A stretch of 21,141 nucleotides of DNA. It comes from DATIYF01 sp035517775 (GTDB taxonomy: Bacteria; Acidobacteriota; Terriglobia; Terriglobales; Acidobacteriaceae). The stretch covers positions 1-21,141 of the forward strand of contig DATIYF010000100.1 in the NCBI GenBank assembly GCA_035517775.1. The letters are read 5' to 3'. The position numbers and the translations under genes are program-made. Position 1 is the stretch's first letter. Each line of letters begins with the position of its first letter. The notes under the pieces are model-generated. The model saw only the letters and a program-made list of their open reading frames with translations. It searched no databases and was not told the DNA's origin. Positions 1-7,364 of this stretch are shown piece after piece.

Positions 1-25
1 GTTAACGCTGGAACTCTACTGGCGT

Positions 26-1270
26 TTATCGTTGCACCAGATTGATCGTATCCTGCGTGATTTCGTCGAACGTGGTCACCACCTTGGCGTTGGCCTGAAA
101 GCCGCGCTGCGCCAGAATCATGTCGGCGAATTCGGTGGCGATATCCACATTGGATTGCTCCAGCGCGCCGCCGGTCAAGGTGCCGCGCCCGCCAGCGCCG
201 GGAACACCGACCACGGGCGCGCCGGAAGAAAGCGTTGCGGCGTAGCTGTTCGAGCCCAGGCGCTGCAAACCCTGCGCGTCGGCAAAGCTGGCCAGCGCCA
301 GTTGGCCCACGGCGCGCGTTTGGCCATTGCTGAACGTTCCCTGGATCACGCCATCGCTGCCGATATTGAAATTCAGCAGATTGCCGCTGCTGTAGCCATC
401 CTGCGAGGTGGTCGAGGTGGTGCTGGCGGAAGCGACCTGCGTGATCAGCGGATTATTGTTGGAATCAAAAAGATTCCAGGTCAGGCTCATATCGGTGGCG
501 CCGTCAGCCAGGCCGGTGAGCCCGACTCCGGTGACATTGGCGGCGGGCGCAGTCAGAACGCCATTGCTGTCAAAGTTCATGGTGCCGGTCGAGATGGAGA
601 CCGGGGCGCCGGTTTGCCCGAGATCGGCCGCCGGGACGGTGATGTTGTAAGACCAGGAATTCGCCGCGGTCTTGGTGAACTCGAAGGTCAGGACGTGCGA
701 CACGCCCAGCGAATCGTACACCGAGATGGGCGTGGAGAAGTTCGTGCCCACGGCGGCCGAAGCATCGAGGTTGGTATTCATCTGCATGGATGTGGTCGCG
801 AGCGGCGGGCTGATCAGTCCCTGGCCCAGCTGAATGGCGGAAAGCGCCGTGCCGGGCGTGATCACCCCATTCACCGCCTGGTAGCCCATCACCATTTGCC
901 CATCCTGGGTCATGAGGTCGCCGCTGGAATTGATGGTGAAGTGCCCGTCGCGAGTGAACTGCTGCGAACCATCCGCTTGTTGGGTAACGAAGAAGCCGTT
1001 TCCCGTGATGGCCACGTCGGTGGCCACGCCGCTGGTGTCTAGACTGCCGTCTGTAAAATTAGTGGAAGTGGCCGCGACTGAGGAGCCCGCGCCAATCTGA
1101 ATGGGATCGCCACTGCCCGTGACTCCGACCGTCTGGTAGAACAGATCCTGAAAAGAGGCGTCCTGCTTCTTGTAACCCACGGTGTTCAGGTTGGCGAGGT
1201 TGTTGGAAATCACTGAGAGCGCGTTGCTCTCAGCGTCGAGTCCGGAAAGCGGTATGGAAAAGCTGGGCAT
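26..1270 (-). CDS. flgE: Flagellar hook protein FlgE
   Basis: FlgE polymerises into the hook, the flexible joint between rod and filament, outside the cell. The 414-residue protein has the two conserved terminal parts of the rod/hook family. The N-terminal helix (about residues 3-34) carries the SGLDAESNALSVISNNLANLNT block, and the C-terminal helix (about 370-414) carries LEQSNVDIATEFADMILAQRGF. Between them lies a Ser/Thr/Gly/Asn-rich region typical of the exposed hook domains. The length fits short FlgE proteins. The ATG has a good ribosome site, AGGAGA, about 8 nt upstream. It follows flgD by 15 bp and is the last gene of the fliK-flgD-flgE run in this window. FlgF/FlgG have related ends, but the N-terminal block, the length and the position next to flgD favour FlgE. 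Confidence 0.93.
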   Translation of the reverse strand: MPSFSIPLSGLDAESNALSVISNNLANLNTVGYKKQDASFQDLFYQTVGVTGSGDPIQIGAGSSVAATSTNFTDGSLDTSGVATDVAITGNGFFVTQQADGSQQFTRDGHFTINSSGDLMTQDGQMVMGYQAVNGVITPGTALSAIQLGQGLISPPLATTSMQMNTNLDASAAVGTNFSTPISVYDSLGVSHVLTFEFTKTAANSWSYNITVPAADLGQTGAPVSISTGTMNFDSNGVLTAPAANVTGVGLTGLADGATDMSLTWNLFDSNNNPLITQVASASTTSTTSQDGYSSGNLLNFNIGSDGVIQGTFSNGQTRAVGQLALASFADAQGLQRLGSNSYAATLSSGAPVVGVPGAGGRGTLTGGALEQSNVDIATEFADMILAQRGFQANAKVVTTFDEITQDTINLVQR

Positions 1271-1285
1271 GGAATGTTTCTCCTG

Positions 1286-1555
1286 TTAGGAATTGGTCGG
1301 GGGCGTGGTGGTGTTTGCAGGGGTAGTAAGGCTCTGCAAAGTCTGGTTGATCTGCATCAGCTGCTGGAGCTGGTTCAGCGAGACCACCTGCTGCACCATT
1401 TCATTGGGATCGAGGGGAGCAGTGGGGTCCTGCGCCTTCAACTCGGCGGTCAGCAGGGTGATGAACATGTTGGAGGAATCGAGAAACGAGTTCGAACTTG
1501 TGCTCGAGCCGGTGGTGCCAGAGGTCGTATCTGCTGGAATCGGATTTACCGTCAT
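1286..1555 (-). CDS. flgD: Flagellar hook-assembly scaffold FlgD, short form
   Basis: FlgD caps the growing hook and is needed for FlgE to assemble. The 89-residue protein contains the conserved FlgD N-terminal region (about residues 24-75): FITLLTAELKAQDPTAPLDP followed by NEMVQQVVSLNQLQQL. It then stops after a Thr/Pro/Asn-rich tail. The tudor-like and Ig-like C-terminal half of longer FlgD proteins (usually above 200 residues) is absent. No continuation is visible: the stop is followed after only 15 bp by the flgE start, so this looks like a genuine short form. The ATG is preceded by AGAAGGAG at good spacing. It lies 23 bp after the fliK stop, consistent with one transcript. Confidence 0.88.
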   Translation of the reverse strand: MTVNPIPADTTSGTTGSSTSSNSFLDSSNMFITLLTAELKAQDPTAPLDPNEMVQQVVSLNQLQQLMQINQTLQSLTTPANTTTPPTNS

Positions 1556-1578
1556 TGCTTTCTCCTTCTAACCTTGTC

Positions 1579-3723
1579 CTAGATGCGAACATCCAGAGTG
1601 CTTGCTGCCTCGTGAATATCTTCAGGGGAGTGGTGAACTGCTGAAATTTCGGGCACCGGCGCAAAGGCGCTCTTTGCCGGAACCGGCTGCTGGCCGCCGC
1701 GCTGCCCCTGCCCGAAGTTGCCTGCATCGGCCAGGCTCTGCTGATGAACCACGACGGCGGTGAGCGGAACGTTCTGGCCGCGCAGCCGCTGCTCCAGGGC
1801 AGGCAGTTCAGCCGCCAGAGCATGAACCAGGCTGGCGTGCTCGACGGAAATCTCTGTCCTGAGCTGCTGATGCTGAAGCTGGGTATGGATTTCGATGTTG
1901 CCCAATTCTCCCATCTGCAGCCCCACGCGCAGTTCGGCGCCGTTCATGCGCTCCAGCAGGTGAGCCGAATGAAGGTTGACTGCGGCCGCAGTCGGAGGAA
2001 GGCCGGAATTCTGGAGGGCGGCCGGCTCTGCGGCGGCATGGGGAACAGGCGCATTGGCAAGAGCGGAAAGCATGGCCCGATTGGGTTCGCCGGCCGCGGT
2101 GGGGGCGGTATGGGATAAGGCCTCCGCCGCCAGCGTTTGCGTTGAAGCCGGCGCTGGGCTGTTGGCCGGCAAGTCCTTCAGGGCTGGCGGCGAATCTTTT
2201 TTGGAATCCCTGGTCTGCGCCGCGGAAGCCTCAGCTGCGGAGGAAGAATCGGTCCGCTTTTCAGGTGCGATGCGCAACCGGTCGTGGGGATCGGCAAAGG
2301 TATCGGATTGGCTTGGCTTTTGGGTCGCAGGCAGGTTCAGCGCCCTCGCCGCTGAAACAGCCGCTCTCTCCGGTTTAATGGACGGAGTGGCTTCCACTGG
2401 CGGCGGAGCCGGCAGCGGGGCGGGGCCGGAAATGGCGGTATGCCATTCAAGAGCATTTGCGCCGCCTGGCGGGCTCGGCTCGGCGATGGCGCCGACCCCA
2501 TACATCGGAGCAGAAACTGGGTCCACTTGTAACGGTAGCGACTCCGCCCGTTGCAGGACCGAAACTGGCCGAGGCGTATCTTCGTTGTTGTTGACCGGCG
2601 AATTCCCAGGGAAACTGCGCTCGACGTCGTAGCCAGGCCAGTCTTCGTTCTTCGGCGGTGCAGTCTGCGCGCCTATTTCTTGAATCGGTCTGGCGGAAAT
2701 TGCGCTTTTTGGTTCTCCAATGGCCTCGCTGCCTGACGGTGTATTTGTATTCACGCTGTGACTGAGACCACGGCTTGGACGAGCTGCATCCAGGCCGCTT
2801 CCGGAGGCCGAAGGCGTAGGCGCCTTCTGAACTCGCTTGCCTAGAACCGCGACTGCAGCCTCGGCAAGGGGAGCGCCCTTCGGCTGAGTCTCTAATAGCT
2901 GAAATAGCGGTTGCTCCGGAATCCCGAAAGCCTCCGGTGATGTGCTTGCTCGATTGGGCGTGGTGATACCTCCCCAGATATTTTGCTTCGGCAAGGCCTG
3001 AGGGTTAGAGGAAGGGCCCGATGGGCCTGTTTTCTCGCTGGGGTTGCTCACCGCCGCAGATGACCTAGCCTCCACTGCGGGCGCGAACGGAGAGCCAGCC
3101 AGGTTGGAAGCGTTCACGGCAGAGGCGTTCACGGCAGAGGCGTTCACGGCTTGCGCGGGGCGAGCCGCCGCGAAAGCGCCCGCGAGCGAAAGGGTTGAAA
3201 AGACATTCGGTTGCGCGGGAAGCCGAGACGCGCCTTTGCCTGAGATCGGCGAAATGGGTTCAGGGCTTGGCTCTGAATCAACAACCGGCGCCACGATCAC
3301 GGGCGGCTGAGGACTGACGATCGGAGCTGGCGCGCTAACGACGACGGGTTGCGAAACCTGGGTTGAAGACTGCGTCTGCTGCAGCCTGTTCTTAATGCTT
3401 TGCGCTCGCCCGGCTCGGTTGGAGGCGGCGGTGGCGCTCGAGGCAATCTTCGCGGATACGCGTGGAGTAGTCTTGGCCGGCTCAGCGGCAAGCGGCGCTG
3501 CCGGAACATCCGGGGGCAGAAGAGCACTCTGCGCTGGTAATGCGACTTCGGCCGGTTGCGGGTGCGGCTGAGGCTGCGCCTGCGCCTGCTGCGCCGGGAC
3601 GCCGCTCGGCTGCATGAAGGGCAAAAGCAGGGCGGCGAAGTTATCCGGCGGCGGCTGCTTGCCAGCCAACTCGTTTTTCGGCGGGGCGGCGCTGCTTAGC
3701 ATAAGAGTCGGGACCAAGTCCAT
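1579..3723 (-). CDS. fliK: Flagellar hook-length control protein FliK
   Basis: FliK is an exported ruler that measures the hook and switches the export apparatus from hook to filament substrates. The body of the protein is low-complexity and rich in Pro, Ala and Ser, as expected of the extended ruler part. The last ~130 residues contain the globular FliK C-terminal (Flg_hook) domain, recognisable from ERMNGAELRVGLQMGELGN and IEIHTQLQHQQLRTEISVEH. I chose the ATG at 3723 (714 residues), where AAAGG and GGAG lie just upstream. An in-frame TTG at 3744 would add seven residues. A 15-bp tandem repeat (3110-3150) encodes Val-Asn-Ala-Ser-Ala units in the ruler part. It starts a separate run, fliK-flgD-flgE, behind a 185-bp gap carrying two palindromic sites. 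Sequence identity to any known FliK is likely low outside the C-terminus. Confidence 0.88.
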   Translation of the reverse strand: MDLVPTLMLSSAAPPKNELAGKQPPPDNFAALLLPFMQPSGVPAQQAQAQPQPHPQPAEVALPAQSALLPPDVPAAPLAAEPAKTTPRVSAKIASSATAASNRAGRAQSIKNRLQQTQSSTQVSQPVVVSAPAPIVSPQPPVIVAPVVDSEPSPEPISPISGKGASRLPAQPNVFSTLSLAGAFAAARPAQAVNASAVNASAVNASNLAGSPFAPAVEARSSAAVSNPSEKTGPSGPSSNPQALPKQNIWGGITTPNRASTSPEAFGIPEQPLFQLLETQPKGAPLAEAAVAVLGKRVQKAPTPSASGSGLDAARPSRGLSHSVNTNTPSGSEAIGEPKSAISARPIQEIGAQTAPPKNEDWPGYDVERSFPGNSPVNNNEDTPRPVSVLQRAESLPLQVDPVSAPMYGVGAIAEPSPPGGANALEWHTAISGPAPLPAPPPVEATPSIKPERAAVSAARALNLPATQKPSQSDTFADPHDRLRIAPEKRTDSSSAAEASAAQTRDSKKDSPPALKDLPANSPAPASTQTLAAEALSHTAPTAAGEPNRAMLSALANAPVPHAAAEPAALQNSGLPPTAAAVNLHSAHLLERMNGAELRVGLQMGELGNIEIHTQLQHQQLRTEISVEHASLVHALAAELPALEQRLRGQNVPLTAVVVHQQSLADAGNFGQGQRGGQQPVPAKSAFAPVPEISAVHHSPEDIHEAASTLDVRI
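3110..3150. repeat. 15-bp tandem repeat inside fliK
   Basis: The unit GCGTTCACGGCAGAG occurs 2.7 times, head to tail and without mismatch (3110-3124, 3125-3139, 3140-3150). It is in frame and encodes repeated VNASA pentapeptides in the low-complexity ruler region of FliK. A copy-number change would alter the ruler by five residues per unit without a frameshift. Confidence 0.9.
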
Positions 3724-3867
3724 TGCTCCGAGACCTTTGAGCAAGCACGCCGCAGGCCAGAGTTCCGATTACGAAAGCCGTTCGGAAATGAAAATTCCTG
3801 ATTGCAGGCTAAAGACTTGTGGCACAGGTACCGATAAGGCAGGCAAACTCGGGCGAAACAGAGATTG

Positions 3868-3888
3868 ACTAGGCAAGAGCTGCCCAGT
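3868..3888. promoter_or_regulatory. 21-bp dyad site 1 upstream of fliK
   Basis: The sequence reads ACTAGGCA-AGAGC-TGCCCAGT, one mismatch short of a perfect 8+8 bp dyad with a 5-bp spacer. It matches site 2 (3893-3913), whose centre is 25 bp away, and site 3 (12681-12701). It lies about 155 bp upstream of the fliK ATG, between fliJ and fliK. The repeat and its location upstream of flagellar operons suggest a binding site for a dimeric regulator, possibly the NtrC-type regulator encoded at 10111-11466. That assignment is inference. Confidence 0.6.
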
Positions 3889-3892
3889 TTTC

Positions 3893-3913
3893 ACTAGGCA
3901 AAGTCTGCCTAGC
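3893..3913. promoter_or_regulatory. 21-bp dyad site 2 upstream of fliK, overlapping the fliJ stop
   Basis: The sequence reads ACTAGGCA-AAGTC-TGCCTAGC, with a perfect 7+7 bp inner dyad (CTAGGCA/TGCCTAG). The fliJ stop codon lies inside the right arm. Together with site 1 it forms a tandem pair, a common arrangement for cooperative binding by sigma-54 activators. No T-run follows it on the minus strand, so it is unlikely to be a fliJ terminator. Confidence 0.6.
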
Positions 3914-4349
3914 GGCGGGCCCTGCGCCGCAGCAGAAATAACTCATCGCGCTGCCGCTGCTCGCTTCTTCCTTCTTCTTTGCGGTAGGCTTCGAACTGCT
4001 TTTTGCGCAGTTCTTCGAGCGCGTCCCGGCTTTGGCGGGCCTGGTGGTAGGCCTGGAGTTGCTGCCGCAGGCTGGCTTGTGCTTCCGCGAGGGCTTTCTG
4101 GGACGACTCGCGCCGCCGCCGCAACTGGGCATCATATTCGAGCGCGAGTTGCAGGTGAACCGCGGTGGTTCCCTGGCTGAGAGTGTGTTCGCGCTCTTTG
4201 CGGGCGAGAACGATATTTTCTTCCGCCTTCCAGAATTCCGCCTGGGCAGCCGCTAACTCTGCATACCTTTGTTCGAGCCGCAGCAGTTCACGGTGCTCGA
4301 GATCCTGGCGGTATTTCAGAACCGAAGCGAGAGCAAAACGGAAGGCCAT
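3909..4349 (-). CDS. fliJ: Flagellar export chaperone/ATPase stalk protein FliJ
   Basis: FliJ is a small coiled-coil protein that sits in the FliI hexamer and connects it to the export gate. The 146-residue protein starts FRFALASVLKYRQDLEH, the usual FliJ opening. It is then almost entirely charged and Gln/Glu/Arg/Leu-rich with heptad-like spacing, consistent with two long antiparallel helices. It has no membrane segment. The ATG lies 9 bp after the fliI stop, and it is the last gene of the long basal-body operon before the dyad-containing gap. Sequence alone is weakly diagnostic for FliJ, but length, composition and position after fliI make the call firm. Confidence 0.87.
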   Translation of the reverse strand: MAFRFALASVLKYRQDLEHRELLRLEQRYAELAAAQAEFWKAEENIVLARKEREHTLSQGTTAVHLQLALEYDAQLRRRRESSQKALAEAQASLRQQLQAYHQARQSRDALEELRKKQFEAYRKEEGRSEQRQRDELFLLRRRARR

Positions 4350-4358
4350 GGCGCGGAA

Positions 4359-5705
4359 TCAGGAAGGCAGGTCGAGCAGTTGCTGTTTGGTTTGCGCGAA
4401 ATCGTTGGCCTGCTGCCGGCCCTGGCGAAGAAACTCTGTGATCCGGGGAAGCGAGGCAATAGCTTTGTCGAGCACAGGGTCGGTACCGGCCTGGTAGGCG
4501 CCGATGCGAATCAAGTCTTCTGAGCGCTGATAGGTCGAAAGCAGCAGGCGCAAGTCTCTGACTTTCTCCAGGTGCTGCGGCGAACAAACGCTGGGCATGA
4601 GCCGGCTGAGGCTATCGAGCACGGAAATTGCCGGATAGTGGCCGCGAGCGCTGAGGTTGCGGTCGAGCACCACGTGGCCATCGAGCAGAGAGCGGACGGT
4701 ATCCACCAGCGGATCCTGCTGGTCGTCGCCTTCCATCAGCACTGTATAAAAAGCAGTGATGCTGCCCGCGGAAAAGCGCCCCGCCCGCTCCAGCAAGCGG
4801 GAAAGCAGGCTCAAGACCGAAGGCGTGTAACCTTTGGTGGTCGGCGGCTCGCCGGCGGCCAGGCCAATTTCGCGCTGCGCCATGGCGAAGCGGGTAAGTG
4901 AATCCACCACCAGCAGCACGTTATTGCCTTGCTGGCAGAAGTACTCGGCGACGGTGGTCGCGGCCAGGGCCGCGCGCACCCGCAGCAAGGGCGATTGATC
5001 AGACGTGGAAACGATCACCACCGCGCGCTGCCGGCCTTCCGCGCCCAGTTCATCCAGAAACTCGCCGACCTCGCGCCCGCGCTCGCCCACCAGGGCCAGG
5101 ACGGTCAAGTCAGCGGCAGTGCCGCGCGCCATCATGCCCAACAGCGTGCTCTTGCCCACGCCGCTGCCACCGAAAATGCCGATGCGTTGGCCGCGGCCGC
5201 AAGTGAGGAACCCGTCTACGGCGCGAATGCCACAGGCCAAGGGCTCACGAATGGAGGAGCGCTCAAGCGGAAGCGGCGCCGGACCATCGAGCGGAAGTTT
5301 GGTGCGCGCCCGATATTCACCGCCGGAATCGAGAGGCGTACCAGCGGCATCAATCACGCGGCCCAAGAGCTCCGGGCCTACTCGTAACGTCGGCGTCGCT
5401 CCCCAGGTGATGATTTCGTCCCCGAGGCGGACGCCCGCAGGTTTTTCCAGAGGCATGGCCAGGACGGAAGAGTCGCGGAAGCCCACAATTTCTCCCTGCA
5501 GCCGAGCGCCGCCCGAGCTCACGATCTGGCAGCACTCACCTACCGAACAGAACGGGCCATCGGACTCTACCAGGTTGCCAATCACCTGGCTTACCCGCCC
5601 CGCCCAGCGCAAAGAAGAGGCCCGCTTCAGCCATTCCAGGTAAGAGTTTAGAGAAGGGGCCGCAGACGAGCCCAACGCCAGCCAGGCTTTGGCAGCTGGA
5701 GTCAT
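4359..5705 (-). CDS. fliI: Flagellum-specific export ATPase FliI
   Basis: FliI is the ATPase of the flagellar type III export apparatus at the cytoplasmic base. The 448-residue protein, the standard family length, shows Walker A GGSGVGKS at about residues 179-186, Walker B LLVVD at about 264-268, and the F1-beta-like block DSLTRFAMAQREIGLAAGEP followed by PTTKGYTPSVLS. The TSDQSPLLRVRAA segment is also typical of FliI. The ATG at 5705 overlaps the fliH stop as ATGA, which decides against an in-frame extension up to 5813 lying inside fliH. The next gene is fliJ, 9 bp away. Confidence 0.96.
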   Translation of the reverse strand: MTPAAKAWLALGSSAAPSLNSYLEWLKRASSLRWAGRVSQVIGNLVESDGPFCSVGECCQIVSSGGARLQGEIVGFRDSSVLAMPLEKPAGVRLGDEIITWGATPTLRVGPELLGRVIDAAGTPLDSGGEYRARTKLPLDGPAPLPLERSSIREPLACGIRAVDGFLTCGRGQRIGIFGGSGVGKSTLLGMMARGTAADLTVLALVGERGREVGEFLDELGAEGRQRAVVIVSTSDQSPLLRVRAALAATTVAEYFCQQGNNVLLVVDSLTRFAMAQREIGLAAGEPPTTKGYTPSVLSLLSRLLERAGRFSAGSITAFYTVLMEGDDQQDPLVDTVRSLLDGHVVLDRNLSARGHYPAISVLDSLSRLMPSVCSPQHLEKVRDLRLLLSTYQRSEDLIRIGAYQAGTDPVLDKAIASLPRITEFLRQGRQQANDFAQTKQQLLDLPS

Positions 5706-6358
5706 CGCGTGGTAGGTCTTTCTGCCAGCAAATCGAACAGGCCGTTTTCCATTTCTTTCAATTGGGCGGAGATGCCCACGTGTGCGGTACCGAGGGCGGT
5801 TTCCAACCGGCACTCCCCCGGCTTGAGGTTCTTATCCACCACGACTTCACAGCTCACACCCGGCTCGCTGTGGTGCGGCAGCAACTCGCGCCAACCCTCG
5901 GCCTCTTCCGGGCGCACGCAAATCTTGGCCTGTGTATTCTGGTGCAGCTTGCCCAGAACCGATTTGACAATGCGCGCCATCGAAGCCGGCTCGGCCTGCA
6001 CCTCGCGATGCAGAATCTTGGAAGCGATCCCCAGCGCCAGCTGCACGACCTCCACCTCGATACGCGCGAAGTATTCGGAGACTTCGCGCTGGAAGCCTGC
6101 CATGGCTTCAGTGATCCTGCCGCGCTCCTGCGCAACCCGGCGGCTGTACTCCGCCTGCTGCTTTTCCGCGGCTTCTTGCGCGCCCTGCGAGTGAGCGCGC
6201 ATCAGAAGCTGCGCCATCTCGTCCTGAGCGGAAGGGAACAAATCGCTCTCTTCGCGGGCAGCCTCAGCGGGCGCAACGGAAGCAACCTCAGGGTATTGGA
6301 ATGCCTCGACGGGCGGCGCGGGCACGGGTGGAAGACTGCTCTTAAACGAGGTACTCAT
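5702..6358 (-). CDS. fliH: Flagellar export ATPase regulator FliH
   Basis: FliH binds FliI and tethers it to the C ring, as a stator-like stalk. The 218-residue protein has a Pro/Ala-rich N-terminus, a Gln/Glu/Ala-rich helical middle (about residues 50-110), and a C-terminal FliH/V-ATPase-E-like domain with LALGIASKILHREVQ and the CEVVVDKNLKPGECRLET block. I place the start at the ATG at 6358, because GGGAGG lies 5 nt upstream. A longer reading to 6400 would extend further into fliG. The chosen start still overlaps the fliG end by 17 bp, and the stop overlaps fliI by ATGA. Confidence 0.92.
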   Translation of the reverse strand: MSTSFKSSLPPVPAPPVEAFQYPEVASVAPAEAAREESDLFPSAQDEMAQLLMRAHSQGAQEAAEKQQAEYSRRVAQERGRITEAMAGFQREVSEYFARIEVEVVQLALGIASKILHREVQAEPASMARIVKSVLGKLHQNTQAKICVRPEEAEGWRELLPHHSEPGVSCEVVVDKNLKPGECRLETALGTAHVGISAQLKEMENGLFDLLAERPTTR

Positions 6359-7364
6359 CGTCGCCTCCCATCTTGAGCACCAGCTTGCCTTCTGATTCAA
6401 GCTTGCGTGCCGCCGCCACCGCTTCTTCCTGGGCCTTGGCTACATCTTTGGCGCGAACCGGGCCCAGAACGTCCATATCCTCCTTCAACATTTCAACCGC
6501 GCGCGACGACATGGCTCGGAAAATATGGTTCTTGAGTTCTTCGCTCGCGCCCTTGAGCGCCATCGCCAGGGTCTTCTTATCCACGGCGCCCACCCACTCA
6601 CGCAAAGAAGTTTCCGGCAGGCCCAGAATGTCTTCGAAGGTAAACATGAGATTGCGGATGCCGACCGCCAGTTTGGGCTCTTCCCGCTCGATAGATTCCA
6701 GGATTCCGCCCGCGGCGGTTGGCTCCATTTGATTCATCAGGTCAGCCACGCTCTTGATTCCGGAGTAAGACTGCCGGTTCTGCTCGCCCAGCGACTCCAC
6801 GCGCTTTCGCAGCAGAACGGCGATTTTCTTCACCATTTCCGGCGAAAATTGCCGCAGTTCGGCCAGCCGGCGCACGGCATTGGAGCGAAGAGCATCGGGC
6901 AGGCGCATGAGCACCGCCGACGCCAGTTTGGAATCCAGGTGGGCCAGCACCAGAGCGACCATCTGAGGATGCTCGTCTTCCAGAAGCTTGGCGATCTGTT
7001 TGGAATCTACCGACTGAGTCCAGGTAAACTGCGTGCCCCCGGCCTCGGCAGTTTCGGCGATCCGCCGCAATACCGCGCGGCTGGTTTCCTCGCCAAAAGT
7101 CTTGGTCAGCAGATCTTTCACGTAGCCCGGACCGCCCCAGGCCACGGCTCCGTTGCCGTTACTCGCGTGATAAAACTCTTCCAGCACCTGGTGCGCCTGC
7201 TCGGGCGGTATGGAATCAATGGTGACGAGTTCCTCGGCAATGGCCTGAATTTCCTTCTCACCCAGCGTGCGCAACACTGTGCAGGCCGCCTCTTCGCCCA
7301 GGCTGGCGAGGAGCACAGCGGCCTTACGTGTGCCGCTTACCGCCTGGGGCCGCGCCGGGCTCAC
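6342..7364 (-). CDS. fliG: Flagellar motor switch protein FliG
   Basis: FliG forms the upper part of the C ring and receives torque from the MotA/MotB stators. The 340-residue protein shows the FliG N-terminal domain (TRKAAVLLASLGEEAA), the middle-domain EHPQ signature at about residues 131-134 followed by MVALVLAHL, and the C-terminal torque domain, including FEDILGLPETSLREWVG and the charged helix around LKEDMDVLGPVRAKDV. The length is normal. The start overlaps the fliF stop as ATGA (7361-7364) and the end overlaps fliH by 17 bp, so FliF, FliG and FliH are translationally coupled. Confidence 0.97.
   Translation of the reverse strand: MSPARPQAVSGTRKAAVLLASLGEEAACTVLRTLGEKEIQAIAEELVTIDSIPPEQAHQVLEEFYHASNGNGAVAWGGPGYVKDLLTKTFGEETSRAVLRRIAETAEAGGTQFTWTQSVDSKQIAKLLEDEHPQMVALVLAHLDSKLASAVLMRLPDALRSNAVRRLAELRQFSPEMVKKIAVLLRKRVESLGEQNRQSYSGIKSVADLMNQMEPTAAGGILESIEREEPKLAVGIRNLMFTFEDILGLPETSLREWVGAVDKKTLAMALKGASEELKNHIFRAMSSRAVEMLKEDMDVLGPVRAKDVAKAQEEAVAAARKLESEGKLVLKMGGDDEYLV

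Noticed and set aside
32..1042. Long plus-strand open frame of 336 codons opposite flgE
   Set aside because: It mirrors the codon pattern of flgE on the other strand, has no ribosome site and gives a Gly/Arg/His-rich product with no recognisable domain.
3868..3913. The dyads read as sigma-54 -24/-12 elements (AGGCA...TTGCC)
   Set aside because: All three have only 8 bp between GG and GC; sigma-54 needs 10. Their symmetry fits a dimer binding site better.
5005..5643. Plus-strand open frame of 212 codons opposite fliI
   Set aside because: It is antisense to the well-supported FliI ATPase core; composition is typical of a shadow frame in GC-rich DNA.
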